From assembly GCF_002028455.1 (NCBI RefSeq), contig NZ_MWUM01000003.1, positions 1 to 64,000 on the forward strand: a stretch of 64,000 nucleotides of DNA, in the 5' to 3' direction. Of this stretch, positions 1 to 7,796 are shown in pieces. Origin of the DNA: Zoogloea sp. LCSB751. GTDB lineage: Bacteria; Pseudomonadota; Gammaproteobacteria; Burkholderiales; Rhodocyclaceae. The notes under the pieces were generated by a model. It was not told where the DNA came from. It saw nothing but the letters and a program-made list of their open reading frames with translations, and ran no database searches. The translations under genes and the position numbers were made by a program. Each line of letters begins with the position of its first letter. The first letter of the stretch is position 1.

Positions 1-77
1 GCGCTTCACTTTGCTCACTGTGACCAGCTCGCAGCGGGACTTGCACCCGCAGGCGTGCGCCCATGCTGGGCGCACAC
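1..77 (-). mobile_element. 5' end of a group II intron (probably class C), truncated by the window edge
   Basis: Read on the minus strand, an 8-bp perfect hairpin GTGCGCCC/GGGCGCAC (75-68 and 62-55, loop AGCAT) starts right after the T-tract of the ppiD terminator. It is followed by a second short stem with the core GGGTGCAAGTCCC. A GTGCGCCC or GTGTGCGCCC start and a nearby GGTGCAAGTCCC stem are characteristic of domain I of bacterial group II introns, from memory of the family. Class C introns preferentially insert just 3' of Rho-independent terminators, next to a TTGTT-like sequence; here the T-run is followed by GTTG. The reverse transcriptase and domains V/VI would lie outside the window, so intactness cannot be judged. 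Confidence 0.55.
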
Positions 78-81
78 AACA

Positions 82-111
82 AAAAAGCCCTTGTTTAACA
101 AGGGCTTTTTC
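82..111 (-). terminator. Rho-independent terminator of ppiD
   Basis: A perfect inverted repeat AAGCCCTTG / CAAGGGCTT with a short AT-rich loop is followed, on the minus strand, by a run of six T. It lies 20 bases past the ppiD stop codon. The symmetric A/T flanks could let it work in both directions. Confidence 0.85.
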
Positions 112-131
112 ATTTCTACAAGACTGTTTTC

Positions 132-2039
132 TTACTGCTTTTCTTTCGCCGGCTCCAGCGCCGCCGTATTGATCTTGACGTCATAGCGCTTACGCAGGGC
201 TGCAACGTAAGCCGAAAAATCCTGCTCGGCCAGGACTCGCGCATATTGCTGGCGCAAGGCATCCAGACGCGGATCGCCCTCACCAACCGTCGGACGGGTC
301 ACCTTCTCTATGCGAAAGATCGCGTAACCGGCACCCGGGAGCTTGGCCCCCACATAGCTCGGGAGCTTGTCGACCGGCGCACGGAAGACCGCCCGCACTG
401 CATCAGGAGGCAGATCCTGCGTACCACGCAGCAGACCATGCGGTGCATTCCACACCAGTTCCAGCGACTCACCCTTGACGAGCTTGGCGAGCTTGGCGGC
501 ACCGTCCTCCTCCGCCAGCTTGCCGGCCTCTTCACTGACGAGCACCTTGGCAATATCCGCTCTCACCTCTTCAAACGGACGAACGGACGCAGGCTTGAAT
601 TCCAGTACGCGGGCCGCCACCATGGTTCCACCACCGACATCAACAGCCTCCGTGTTCCGCTTGTTCTTGACGCTATCGTCGGCAAAGAGGGCAGCGGCAA
701 GCTTCGGATTATCAAAGGGTGGAGCCATCTTGCCATCCCGTGCAATCCAGTCTGTCGTGCGAATCTGTAGCTTGAACTTCTCAGCGGCCGGCTTGAGGCT
801 GTCCGCCTGCTCGTAGACAGTATTGCTGAATCCGTCCATAAGCTCGGCAAACTTCTTCGCAGCCTCAGTGCGTTTCAGTTCGGCGGCAATCTCGGATTTG
901 ACCTCGTCGAAGGCGCGCGCCTTTTCCGTCTTCACACCAGTCAGACGAATGATGTGGAAGCCGAAATCCGACTGGACAACCCCGGACAAATCCCCTTCCT
1001 TGTCCAACGCAAAAACCGCCTCTTCAAAGGGCTTGACCATCGCGCCACGCGGAAAATAGCCAAGATCCCCCCCTTTGGCAGCCGACCCCGGATCTTGAGA
1101 GTTATCCTTGGCCAGCTTCGCAAAATCACCGGGGTTCGCCTTAACCTGTTTCAGCAATCCTTCTGCCTTCTCCCTGGCTACCTTCAAGGTAGCTTCACCC
1201 ACCGCCTTGTCGGCCTGAATCAGGATGTGGCTTGCGCGGCGTTCCTCACCCTGACGAAACCGCTCGGGGTGAGCGTCGTACTCCTTGCGGAGATCCGCGT
1301 CACTGAGCGCGAGTTGCGATGCCAACTCGTCCCGATTGAGAGCGACATACTCCGCCCGAACCTGGGCCGGCAGTTCAAATCGCTTCCGATTTGCCTCGTA
1401 GAACTTACGCTCGGCATCTTCGGGCAATTTGACCGACCCCGCATAGTTGGCGGAACCTAGACGCACCTCGCTGACCTGACGCTCTTCCTGTTGAACGGAG
1501 TAGACACCTTCCGCAGATTTGCGCGAAACGAGCACGCCTTCGGCCACAACACCGATCAGCTGCTGCAAAGCCAGATCCTGGCGCAGACGCGCCTCGAACA
1601 CAGCCTGGGTCATGCCCTGGGCCTTCAGCAAGGCCTCGTAGCGCGGCAAGGAGAATTGGCCGTTGTCCTGAAAAGCAGGAATAGATGCAATGGTGTCGCG
1701 CACACGCTGATCCGACACCGTCACATGCTTCCTGGCCAGATCCAGCGCCAAAAGACGCTGGTTCACCAAATTTTCCAGAACGGCCCGACGCGCTTCCAGC
1801 GTTTCCATCATCGCCGGATTGAAGTTGGCCCCCAAAGCGGTCTGCATCCGCTCTTGCTGCTCCCGCAGCGCCTGCTGGAATTCCGCCTGTGCAATGGAGG
1901 AACCTCCTACGGTCGCAAGCTCATCGCCACCACTCATGTTGCGAACATATGAATCCACCCCCCAGAAGGCGAAGGGCAACGTGATCAAGAGCAGAAAAAC
2001 CTGAACAATCTTCTTGTTGTTGCGTACAGCATCAAACAT
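132..2039 (-). CDS. ppiD: Periplasmic folding chaperone / peptidyl-prolyl isomerase PpiD (SurA-like)
   Basis: PpiD is an inner-membrane-anchored periplasmic chaperone that meets proteins leaving the Sec translocon and helps outer-membrane protein folding. The 635-residue protein has a short cytoplasmic N-terminus, one membrane helix at about residues 12-30 (VFLLLITLPFAFWGV), a SurA_N-like region to about 180, and a parvulin domain at about 265-365 with the typical RASHILI, GGDLGYFPRG and FGFHIIRLT blocks. The length matches the family (about 620-640). An AAGGA ribosome site lies 5 bases before the ATG. Its position after hupB and two tRNA genes matches the lon-hupB-tRNA-ppiD order known in betaproteobacteria. 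In many PpiD proteins the parvulin domain is catalytically weak; activity cannot be inferred here. Confidence 0.95.
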   Translation of the reverse strand: MFDAVRNNKKIVQVFLLLITLPFAFWGVDSYVRNMSGGDELATVGGSSIAQAEFQQALREQQERMQTALGANFNPAMMETLEARRAVLENLVNQRLLALDLARKHVTVSDQRVRDTIASIPAFQDNGQFSLPRYEALLKAQGMTQAVFEARLRQDLALQQLIGVVAEGVLVSRKSAEGVYSVQQEERQVSEVRLGSANYAGSVKLPEDAERKFYEANRKRFELPAQVRAEYVALNRDELASQLALSDADLRKEYDAHPERFRQGEERRASHILIQADKAVGEATLKVAREKAEGLLKQVKANPGDFAKLAKDNSQDPGSAAKGGDLGYFPRGAMVKPFEEAVFALDKEGDLSGVVQSDFGFHIIRLTGVKTEKARAFDEVKSEIAAELKRTEAAKKFAELMDGFSNTVYEQADSLKPAAEKFKLQIRTTDWIARDGKMAPPFDNPKLAAALFADDSVKNKRNTEAVDVGGGTMVAARVLEFKPASVRPFEEVRADIAKVLVSEEAGKLAEEDGAAKLAKLVKGESLELVWNAPHGLLRGTQDLPPDAVRAVFRAPVDKLPSYVGAKLPGAGYAIFRIEKVTRPTVGEGDPRLDALRQQYARVLAEQDFSAYVAALRKRYDVKINTAALEPAKEKQ

Positions 2040-2093
2040 GCGGGGTCCTTAGTTACGGCGCTTATTGGCAAGTGACTCTCGGCGGGATAATAC

Positions 2094-2117
2094 AAAAAAG
2101 GCGAACCTCAGTTCGCC
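2094..2117 (-). terminator. Rho-independent terminator between the tRNA genes and ppiD
   Basis: Stem GGCGAAC / GTTCGCC with a CTCA loop, followed on the minus strand by TTTTTT. It lies between tRNA-Asp and ppiD, so ppiD should have its own promoter or depend on readthrough. Confidence 0.75.
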
Positions 2118-2279
2118 CTCTTTCGCCTGACATTCGTATGATCACCCTTTGAGCACATACAGCAGGGAACTCGGGCAGCCAGCCCGACGTTCAATGAAAC
2201 TGTAGCCACTGCATGATTGATCGAGTCTACATGCAGGAATCGTAGGGGACAAGGCCCAGAGGATGGCAGCGATAAAAAA

Positions 2280-2309
2280 GAAAAAAGGCCACATAAAGTG
2301 ACCTTTTTC
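2280..2309 (-). terminator. Rho-independent terminator of the hupB-tRNA unit
   Basis: Stem AGGTCAC / GTGGCCT (one G-U pair) with a TTTAT loop and a T-run on the minus strand, about 20 bases past the tRNA-Asp 3' end. A second terminator follows at 2094-2117, giving a double stop. Confidence 0.7.
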
Positions 2310-2330
2310 ATCTCGCAATCTTGATTGCGT

Positions 2331-2407
2331 TGGCGGAGTGGACGGGACTCGAACCCGCGACCCCCGGCGTGACAGGCCGGTATTCTAACCAACTGAACTA
2401 CCACTCC
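2331..2407 (-). tRNA. tRNA-Asp (anticodon GTC)
   Basis: The minus strand gives a 77-nt cloverleaf: acceptor GGAGTGG / CCACTCC, D-loop GTTCAGTTGGTTAGA, anticodon stem-loop CCTGTCACGC with GTC, and T-loop GGGTTCGAGTCCC. Discriminator G and an encoded CCA are present. It lies 25 bases downstream of tRNA-Val and is probably co-transcribed with it. Confidence 0.97.
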
Positions 2408-2432
2408 AGCTCAATTTCAGCCAATTAATGAC

Positions 2433-2508
2433 TGGTGGGTGCTGACGGGGTCGAACCGCCGACATTCGCCTTGTAAGGGCGACGCTCTACCAACTGAGCT
2501 AAGCACCC
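2433..2508 (-). tRNA. tRNA-Val (anticodon TAC)
   Basis: The minus strand gives a 76-nt cloverleaf: acceptor GGGTGCT / AGCACCC, anticodon loop CTTACAA with TAC, T-arm GCGGTTCGACCCCGT, encoded CCA. It starts 33 bases after the hupB stop codon, so transcription from the hupB promoter is plausible. Confidence 0.97.
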
Positions 2509-2541
2509 AGATATCGAAGAGTTCTCGAAATCAATAGCTAA

Positions 2542-2814
2542 TTATTGTAGCGCATCTTTCAATGCTTTGCCAGGCCTAAATTTTGGAATTTTTGCTGACC
2601 CAATCTTGATGGCTGCACCCGTTCGAGGATTACGGCCACTACGTGCCGCCCGCTCCCCAACATGAAAGGTTCCAAAACCCACCAAGGTTACAGTCCCCCC
2701 CTTTTTCAAGGTTTGCTTGACTGCACCAATAGCAGCATCCAGCGCTCGCCCCGCAGCCGCCTTCGAAATGTCAGCACCAACAGCGATTTGATCGATCAGT
2801 TCGGATTTGTTCAT
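2542..2814 (-). CDS. hupB: DNA-binding protein HU-beta
   Basis: HU is the abundant histone-like protein that bends and compacts DNA as a dimer. The 90-residue product has the full family pattern: [11 protein letters not shown] start, the helical dimerization half, the GFGTF turn at about 47-51, and the beta-arm with RSGRNPRTG at about 58-66 carrying the intercalating proline. A purine-rich GAGGGGG ribosome site precedes the ATG. A strong sigma-70 promoter lies about 100 bases upstream. The gene normally follows lon, but here rpsT is upstream instead, so the lon neighbourhood has been rearranged or lon lies elsewhere. Confidence 0.97.
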   Translation of the reverse strand: MNKSELIDQIAVGADISKAAAGRALDAAIGAVKQTLKKGGTVTLVGFGTFHVGERAARSGRNPRTGAAIKIGSAKIPKFRPGKALKDALQ

Positions 2815-2912
2815 ACAAGCCCCCTCGTTATCAAAGAAAACAAACAGGAAACTCCGACGACAAATGCTGGCGCAATATCACGAGACTGCCGATGCGCACA
2901 GGGATTGATCCT

Positions 2913-2941
2913 ATATAACGCGCTAAAAATCAGGATGTCAA
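2913..2941 (-). promoter_or_regulatory. Sigma-70 promoter of hupB
   Basis: On the minus strand, TTGACA (2941-2936), a 17-base spacer and TTATAT (2918-2913). Transcription should start near 2906, leaving a leader of about 90 nt before the hupB ATG. Confidence 0.8.
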
Positions 2942-3006
2942 GACGGGACTCGCTGCGCACGCGTCGTCCGCCGTGGCGCGCGCGTTAATCTCCATCGCAA
3001 AAATGG

Positions 3007-3032
3007 TAAAAGGCCGCTATAGCAGCCTTTTA
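3007..3032 (-). terminator. Rho-independent terminator of rpsT
   Basis: Inverted repeat TAAAAGGCTGC / GCGGCCTTTTA around a TATA loop, about 60 bases beyond the rpsT stop codon. The A/T flanks are symmetric. A further short hairpin (ACACATC / GATGTGT, about 3071-3088) lies directly after the gene. Confidence 0.7.
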
Positions 3033-3090
3033 CACATTTGCTTTGCTGCAGCGCATGACCGAAGGCCATGCCACACATCTGAAGATGTGT

Positions 3091-3369
3091 TTAAGCAGCG
3101 GCAACAGCGCCCATCGCCTTGATAGCGGCAGACAGGCGGCTCTTATGGCGAGCAGCCTTGTTCTTGTGAATGATCTTCTTGTCAGCGATGCTGTCGATCG
3201 TGCTCTGAGAAGCCACAAAAACTTGCTGAGCCACTTGCTTGTCACCAGCCACAACCGCCTTGCGAACAGCCTTGATAGCAGTGCGCAGACGCGAACGCAG
3301 GCTAATGTTGAGGGCGCGGGCCTTGACTGCTTGACGGGCGCGCTTACGGGCTTGTGCCGAGTTGGCCAT
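3091..3369 (-). CDS. rpsT: 30S ribosomal protein S20
   Basis: S20 binds 16S rRNA early in small-subunit assembly. The 92-residue, very basic, alanine-rich protein starts [13 protein letters not shown] and ends in the typical [17 protein letters not shown] helix, matching the family in length and pattern. The stand-alone gene has an AGGA ribosome site about 9 bases before its ATG and its own terminator. A second alanine-rich tail (MGAVAAA) is normal in betaproteobacteria. Confidence 0.97.
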   Translation of the reverse strand: MANSAQARKRARQAVKARALNISLRSRLRTAIKAVRKAVVAGDKQVAQQVFVASQSTIDSIADKKIIHKNKAARHKSRLSAAIKAMGAVAAA

Positions 3370-3461
3370 CTTTGAGTAATCCTAAATTAAATGCATTAAA
3401 GGCAAGATTTTAATGGCAAGCATCTTCTCTGGCAAGACCTTTTAAGATCTTCCATCAAATG

Positions 3462-3493
3462 AAAATGCCCCGTACGCAGGCACACGGGGCATT
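3462..3493 (-). terminator. Rho-independent terminator of the thiolase gene
   Basis: Perfect 10-bp inverted repeat AATGCCCCGT / ACGGGGCATT with a 10-base loop, followed on the minus strand by TTTCATTT. It lies just after the thiolase stop codon. Confidence 0.8.
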
Positions 3494-3515
3494 CGAGCCG
3501 CTCAATAACTCAGGC

Positions 3516-4700
3516 TCAGATACGTTCAAAGATCGTCGCGATCCCCTGCCCGCCGCCGATGCACATGGTCACCAACGCATAACGACCGCCAGTACGCTGC
3601 AGTTCATAGAGGGCCTTCGTTGCAATGAAGGCGCCGGAACATCCAACCGGATGGCCCAGAGCAATCGCGCCACCGTTCGGGTTCGTCTTGGCCGGATCGA
3701 GGCCAAGGACCTTGGCGACCGTCAGCGCCTGCGCGGCGAAGGCTTCGTTGGACTCAATGACGTCCATCTGGTCGAGAGAAAGTCCAGCCTTCTTGAGCGC
3801 CAGGCGCGATGCCGGGATGGGGCCTTCGCCCATGACGTCGTTGGGCACACCCGCAATCGCATAGGAGACAAGGCGAGCGAGAGGCTTGTAACCTGCATTG
3901 ACGGCAGTCGAACCATCGGCCAGCACAAAGAATGCCGCACCATCGTTGATACCGGAAGCGTTACCCGCGGTAACCGTGCCATCCTTCTTGAAGGCCGGCT
4001 TCATCTTGGCCAGCGACTCCATCGTCGTCCCGCGCTTGACGTGCTCATCGGTGTCAAAAACGACATCGCCCTTGCGGGTCTGCTTGACGATGGGAACGAT
4101 CTGGGACTTGAAGCGCCCCTCGTCAATGGCGAGCGCCGCACGACGCTGGGACTCCACAGCAAATGCATCCTGCTCTTCACGACTGAAGCCATGCTTGGCC
4201 GCGAGGTTTTCAGCGGTGATACCCATGTGGCCAACGCCGAACGGATCGGTCAGAACAGCAACCATGCTGTCGATTGCCTTGGTGTCACCCATGCGGGCGC
4301 CGGAACGCAGGGCCGGCAAGAAGTAAGCCGCCTTGGACATGACCTCCACCCCGCCGCCGACACCATAATCTGCATCACCAAGCAGAATATTTTGTGCGGT
4401 CGTGACGATACCCTGCAGGCCAGAGGAGCACAGACGGCCGACCTGCATGGCGACGGACTCCATTGGCAATCCAGCCTGAATGGAGGCGACGCGGGGCACG
4501 TAGGCATAGCGGGAGTCAGTAGGCATACAGTTGCCCACGGTGACATAGTTGATCAGCTGAGGATCCACGCCCGAGCGAACAACAGACTCCTTCATCACGA
4601 TACCGGCCAAATCGCTGGAATCAAATTCCGCCAGCGCGCCTCCGAAGGCACCGATAGCAGAACGTACTGCGCTCAGAACCACCACTTCACGATTAGCCAT
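3516..4700 (-). CDS. Acetyl-CoA C-acyltransferase (BktB-like thiolase)
   Basis: Thiolases condense two acyl-CoAs or cleave 3-ketoacyl-CoA, for example in polyhydroxyalkanoate synthesis and beta-oxidation. The 394-residue length fits the biosynthetic-type family. Catalytic residues are visible: nucleophile Cys91 in RLCSSGLQ, His350 in GHPVGCSGA and Cys380 in CIGGGQG. From memory the sequence resembles Ralstonia BktB (DTDEHV, TAGNASG and the CIGGGQGIA-IFERI ending) more than the classical PhaA. A strong GGAGGAG ribosome site precedes the ATG. No pha genes are adjacent, so the in vivo role is open; degradation of longer ketoacyl-CoAs or PHA precursor supply are both possible. Confidence 0.93.
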   Translation of the reverse strand: MANREVVVLSAVRSAIGAFGGALAEFDSSDLAGIVMKESVVRSGVDPQLINYVTVGNCMPTDSRYAYVPRVASIQAGLPMESVAMQVGRLCSSGLQGIVTTAQNILLGDADYGVGGGVEVMSKAAYFLPALRSGARMGDTKAIDSMVAVLTDPFGVGHMGITAENLAAKHGFSREEQDAFAVESQRRAALAIDEGRFKSQIVPIVKQTRKGDVVFDTDEHVKRGTTMESLAKMKPAFKKDGTVTAGNASGINDGAAFFVLADGSTAVNAGYKPLARLVSYAIAGVPNDVMGEGPIPASRLALKKAGLSLDQMDVIESNEAFAAQALTVAKVLGLDPAKTNPNGGAIALGHPVGCSGAFIATKALYELQRTGGRYALVTMCIGGGQGIATIFERI

Positions 4701-4727
4701 GTGAACTCCTCCTCAGAATTGCTACGG

Positions 4728-5657
4728 TTAATTACCAACCCATCCAGCAACGCCCAACAGAGCCAGCACAAGACACACCAGCACCAGCGTACGCCAGATC
4801 AGGCCGATAGTACTTTGCATGAAATCGGCGTCGGCCTCATCGCCAACCCCCATTTCCGGACGTTCTATCACTTCCCCGGATTCGTGTATCGGCATACCCA
4901 GACGTACTCCCAAGGCGCCACCACCACTCGCCAAGAGTATACCGGAAGCCTTGTCTTTCCATTGTGTAGCCTGGGCACGCCAACAGTACACCCCATCCTC
5001 GAAATCGCCGACGATCGAAAACGCTATGGCCGTCAGGCGGACCGGCAACCAGTCAAGAATGGCGAACACTCTTCGGGAGAAATCACCGAAGTCACCAAAC
5101 TCGTCAGACCGATCCCGATTCCCCCAGGCCTCATTGAAGAAATGCGCGAGTCGATAAAAGACGGCTCCGCTAGGTCCAGGCAACAGAATGAACCAGAAGG
5201 CTACTCCAAAAACATTACGGTGCGCAGCAACCAGCGCTTCTTCGATGGCCAGTCTGGCGACCTCACTGGAACTCGCGCCTTCATGGCTCCTCCCCCTCCA
5301 CTCGGCGATCAGGCGTCGAGCCTGGGGAAGTTCCCCCATACGAAGCGCCAATTGGATGTCTGTAAAAAAATGGCTGACCTGGCGAAAACCCATCGTCAAG
5401 TAAAGCACCAGTACATTAAACGCGAAAGCAAGCACCGGATGAACGTGCCAGAGGACGAAATAGAGCAATGCGGAGGCGAAGCAGGACGTGATTATTGCCA
5501 CCCACCACGCTACCGCACCGTGGCGCGCCTCACCATCGTTGAAGCGATCCTCCAGAAAACGGGCAAAAACACCTAAGGGGGCTTTTACGAAACGCTCCAC
5601 CGGGAGCGGACGAAGTTGCTCCAGGAGCAAGGCGGCTATCAGAGAAAACAGGGTCAT
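4728..5657 (-). CDS. CobD/CbiB-family integral membrane protein
   Basis: The 309-residue protein belongs to the CobD/CbiB (AmpE-like) membrane family, judged by the opening LIAALLLEQLRPLP, the HFFTDIQLALRMG and RLIAEWRGR segments, and the AILDWLPVRLTAIAFSIVGDFE region typical of this superfamily. Three to four hydrophobic stretches are visible, including about 52-90 and a C-terminal helix at about 287-305. True CobD makes adenosylcobinamide phosphate. Betaproteobacteria often carry this short, stand-alone form away from cobalamin genes, and no cob genes are nearby, so enzymatic function is uncertain. It lies 27 bases upstream of the thiolase gene in the same direction. Confidence 0.8.
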   Translation of the reverse strand: MTLFSLIAALLLEQLRPLPVERFVKAPLGVFARFLEDRFNDGEARHGAVAWWVAIITSCFASALLYFVLWHVHPVLAFAFNVLVLYLTMGFRQVSHFFTDIQLALRMGELPQARRLIAEWRGRSHEGASSSEVARLAIEEALVAAHRNVFGVAFWFILLPGPSGAVFYRLAHFFNEAWGNRDRSDEFGDFGDFSRRVFAILDWLPVRLTAIAFSIVGDFEDGVYCWRAQATQWKDKASGILLASGGGALGVRLGMPIHESGEVIERPEMGVGDEADADFMQSTIGLIWRTLVLVCLVLALLGVAGWVGN

Positions 5658-5750
5658 GCGGCGGGGGGCTTTGGTGGGCCCTCATGGTTCAAGCCTATAA
5701 AGTGTGGCCTCAAGATACCACCAAACGGACGCAATACAAACGGAGACGGC

Positions 5751-6356
5751 TCATCTGAGCAGGAATCGGTGAAGACTGACGAGCATTCCCGCCGTTGCCC
5801 CCCAAATAAAGTAATCGCCATAGGGCATTGCATAGTATTCGCGACTGACCCCGCGCACCTCTACCGATTGCAGACGATGGTTCGCATGATCGAGCAGAAA
5901 GGAGAGCGGAACCTCAAAAGCCTCCGCAACTTCAAAAGCATCCAAAGCCAAATCCAGAGGCGGACTCACCAAACCCACCACCGGAGTCACATCGAAGCCT
6001 GTCCCGGTTCGGTACTGGGGCAAACACCCCAACAGCTCAACCTTTTCACGGACAAGACCGATTTCCTCCTCGGTCTCCCGCAGAGCCGTATCCATGGGCG
6101 ACACGTCGTGCGCCTCGACACGCCCCCCCGGGAAACTGACCTGACCAGGGTGATGATGAAGGTGGTCAGTCCGACGCGTCAGCAAGACCGTAGGCTCCTT
6201 CTCGCGCAGAACGATGGGCACAAGCACAGCTGCCGGCGTCAGCGGCCCTGCTAACCCGGCCTCCTCCACAGCAGCATCCGACACAACGCCGTCCACAAAG
6301 CAGGCGCGCAACCACTCCACCGAAGCAATTTTTGACAAATCCTGAGCTGTTGTCAT
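5751..6356 (-). CDS. Nudix hydrolase, CoA pyrophosphatase type (NudL-like)
   Basis: Members of this family cleave CoA or acyl-CoA to phosphopantetheine and 3',5'-ADP. The Nudix box is complete at about 90-112 (GGRVEAHD, then RETEEEIGL), and the CoA-specific signature LLTRRTDHLHHHPGQVSFPGG lies directly before it. A TTG at 6371 would overlap the stop of the upstream protease gene by 4 bases, but the ATG at 6356 gives the usual family length (201 residues) and is preferred. Neither start has a strong ribosome site. It is probably translationally coupled to the aspartic protease gene. Confidence 0.88.
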   Translation of the reverse strand: MTTAQDLSKIASVEWLRACFVDGVVSDAAVEEAGLAGPLTPAAVLVPIVLREKEPTVLLTRRTDHLHHHPGQVSFPGGRVEAHDVSPMDTALRETEEEIGLVREKVELLGCLPQYRTGTGFDVTPVVGLVSPPLDLALDAFEVAEAFEVPLSFLLDHANHRLQSVEVRGVSREYYAMPYGDYFIWGATAGMLVSLHRFLLR

Positions 6357-6367
6357 CGCTGTCACTA

Positions 6368-7027
6368 TCAATAGCGTTGGCGCAACCGGAGGCTGGCACC
6401 ATCGTGCCGCATCTCCATGCGATTGAGAAAACTCATACCCAGCAATGCGAAAGGCATGTCAGCACTCTGAACGATTCCGTCAACGTTGCGCAGAACGACA
6501 TCTCCGACACGCACCGTATCGAACCTGACCTTCCAGGCCTGAGCCACGTCATTGGCCGTCTGCATCGCCACCGTCTCGGCCTTGCTGACATCGATACCCG
6601 CCCTCGATGCGTCGGCACGCCCCAGCGACACATATGTCGCCCCCGTATCAACCACGAAACGGATTGCAGAACCATTGATCGAACCCGGTACGTGAAACTG
6701 CCCCCGGCTGTCAGCCTGCACGGTTACGGAAGGCGCCCGCTGGCCATCGCTGCCGAGATTAAGGGCCTGCTGCCCAACAACCAGACGCTGACGACGCCCG
6801 TCCACTTCGACCACGGCTCCGTCACCATCAACCGCAATGATCTTGACCCCTTCCTGCGTAACGGCACCCACACCAAGCGCCCGAGGACTTCCCCCGTTGA
6901 TGACCATGAGCGCCTTTCCGGGAAAAACCCCGGCCAATGCCACTTCCGTTGCCCCTGCCGGGATCGCTAGGCAGCCCAGGAGCACGCCGCTACACTGCAG
7001 CAAACGACCAATCAAGGGAGTCATCAT
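6368..7027 (-). CDS. Retropepsin-like aspartic protease (clan AA, TIGR02281-like)
   Basis: This exported protein carries one retropepsin-like domain: the active-site motif VDTGATYVSLG and, later, the ALLGMSFLNRMEM block typical of the bacterial TIGR02281 family. A signal peptide is seen with the start at 7027 (MMTPLIGRLL..., cleavage near AGA). Longer in-frame starts at 7045 and 7084 exist, the last preceded by AGGA, but they would place the start inside the divergent gene. At 7027 its ATG shares two bases with the opposite-strand ATG at 7026. As a single-domain protease it should work as a homodimer; substrates are unknown. The next gene (Nudix) follows within 12 bases. Confidence 0.85.
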   Translation of the reverse strand: MMTPLIGRLLQCSGVLLGCLAIPAGATEVALAGVFPGKALMVINGGSPRALGVGAVTQEGVKIIAVDGDGAVVEVDGRRQRLVVGQQALNLGSDGQRAPSVTVQADSRGQFHVPGSINGSAIRFVVDTGATYVSLGRADASRAGIDVSKAETVAMQTANDVAQAWKVRFDTVRVGDVVLRNVDGIVQSADMPFALLGMSFLNRMEMRHDGASLRLRQRY

Positions 7028-7742
7028 GAAACCGGTAGCAATCATTCGACATAGCAGGACAGAAGGTCCAGGCCATTTTGCCACATTCCTGGACAGTCAT
7101 TCTGTACCGTGGCAGTTGTTCAGAATCGACGCGGGCGACGGAGTTCCATCACGGTTTGATGAATTCTCCGGTCTCTGTTTGATGGGTGGCCCCATGAGCG
7201 TCAACGACGATCTCCCATGGATCCCCCCTCTTCTTGAACTCATACGGTGCATGATCCATGCCGACCGCCCAGTAATCGGCCACTGCCTGGGCGGACAATT
7301 GATCAGCAAGGCGCTGGGAGGCGTTGTTACCCGCAACCCGGTAAAAGAGATCGGCTGGGGTCTGGTGACTGCCGTAGACACGCCCCTGACGTCCCGCTGG
7401 CTGGGCAATACCCGCCAGTTCGATAGCTTCCACTGGCACGGGGAGACTTTCTCGATTCCACCTGGCGGAACACGCATCCTCGCCAGCGCGGCCTGCCCCA
7501 ACCAGGCTTACGTGGTGGGCGAAAAGCACCTCGGCATGCAATGCCATGTAGAGATGACCACTGAAATGATCCACGACTGGTGCCAGAGCGGCGTGGATGA
7601 AATCGCAGCCAGTCTACCTTCCCCGACGGTTCAAACCCCCGAACAGATGGCCGAAAACCTCGACAGTCGCCTGGCAGCGTTGAACCGTGCTGCCGAACAG
7701 CTGTACTCCCAGTGGATCAAAGGCCTTCAGGCGGACACCTGA
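7026..7742 (+). CDS. Class I glutamine amidotransferase (GMP-synthase-like)
   Basis: The 238-residue product is a stand-alone class I GATase domain. The nucleophile elbow is IGHCLGGQL, the oxyanion region LMGGPMSVND, and the catalytic His-Glu lie in QCHVEMT. A good AGGGAG ribosome site is placed 5 bases before this ATG, so the longer upstream reading frame (from 6837) is not needed. Many such proteins are annotated as GMP synthase-like, or resemble gamma-glutamyl hydrolases for polyamine or gamma-Glu compounds; no synthetase partner is adjacent. It is the only plus-strand gene in the first 42 kb. Confidence 0.88.
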   Translation: MKPVAIIRHSRTEGPGHFATFLDSHSVPWQLFRIDAGDGVPSRFDEFSGLCLMGGPMSVNDDLPWIPPLLELIRCMIHADRPVIGHCLGGQLISKALGGVVTRNPVKEIGWGLVTAVDTPLTSRWLGNTRQFDSFHWHGETFSIPPGGTRILASAACPNQAYVVGEKHLGMQCHVEMTTEMIHDWCQSGVDEIAASLPSPTVQTPEQMAENLDSRLAALNRAAEQLYSQWIKGLQADT

Positions 7743-7754
7743 CGCCCAGGCAAA

Positions 7755-7781
7755 TAAAAACCGGCCCGCAGGCCGGTTCTT
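7755..7781. terminator. Bidirectional terminator between convergent genes
   Basis: Inverted repeat AACCGGCC / GGCCGGTT. On the minus strand it is followed by TTTTTAT, serving the YjfB-like gene; on the plus strand by TTCTT, so it may also end the amidotransferase transcript. Confidence 0.75.
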
Positions 7782-7796
7782 ACACGTAGCATCAGA

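Noticed and set aside
1..77. Cobalamin riboswitch considered because of the GTGCAAGTCCCGC stretch
   Set aside because: The hairpin at the extreme 5' end directly after a terminator fits a group II intron start better, and the CCACTG-type core is not clearly present.
2108..2404. 98-residue minus-strand open frame
   Set aside because: It overlaps tRNA-Asp completely at its 5' end and crosses a terminator.
3459..5576. 705-residue plus-strand open frame
   Set aside because: It runs antisense through the thiolase and CobD-like genes and has no recognisable domain; the minus strand encodes clear families.
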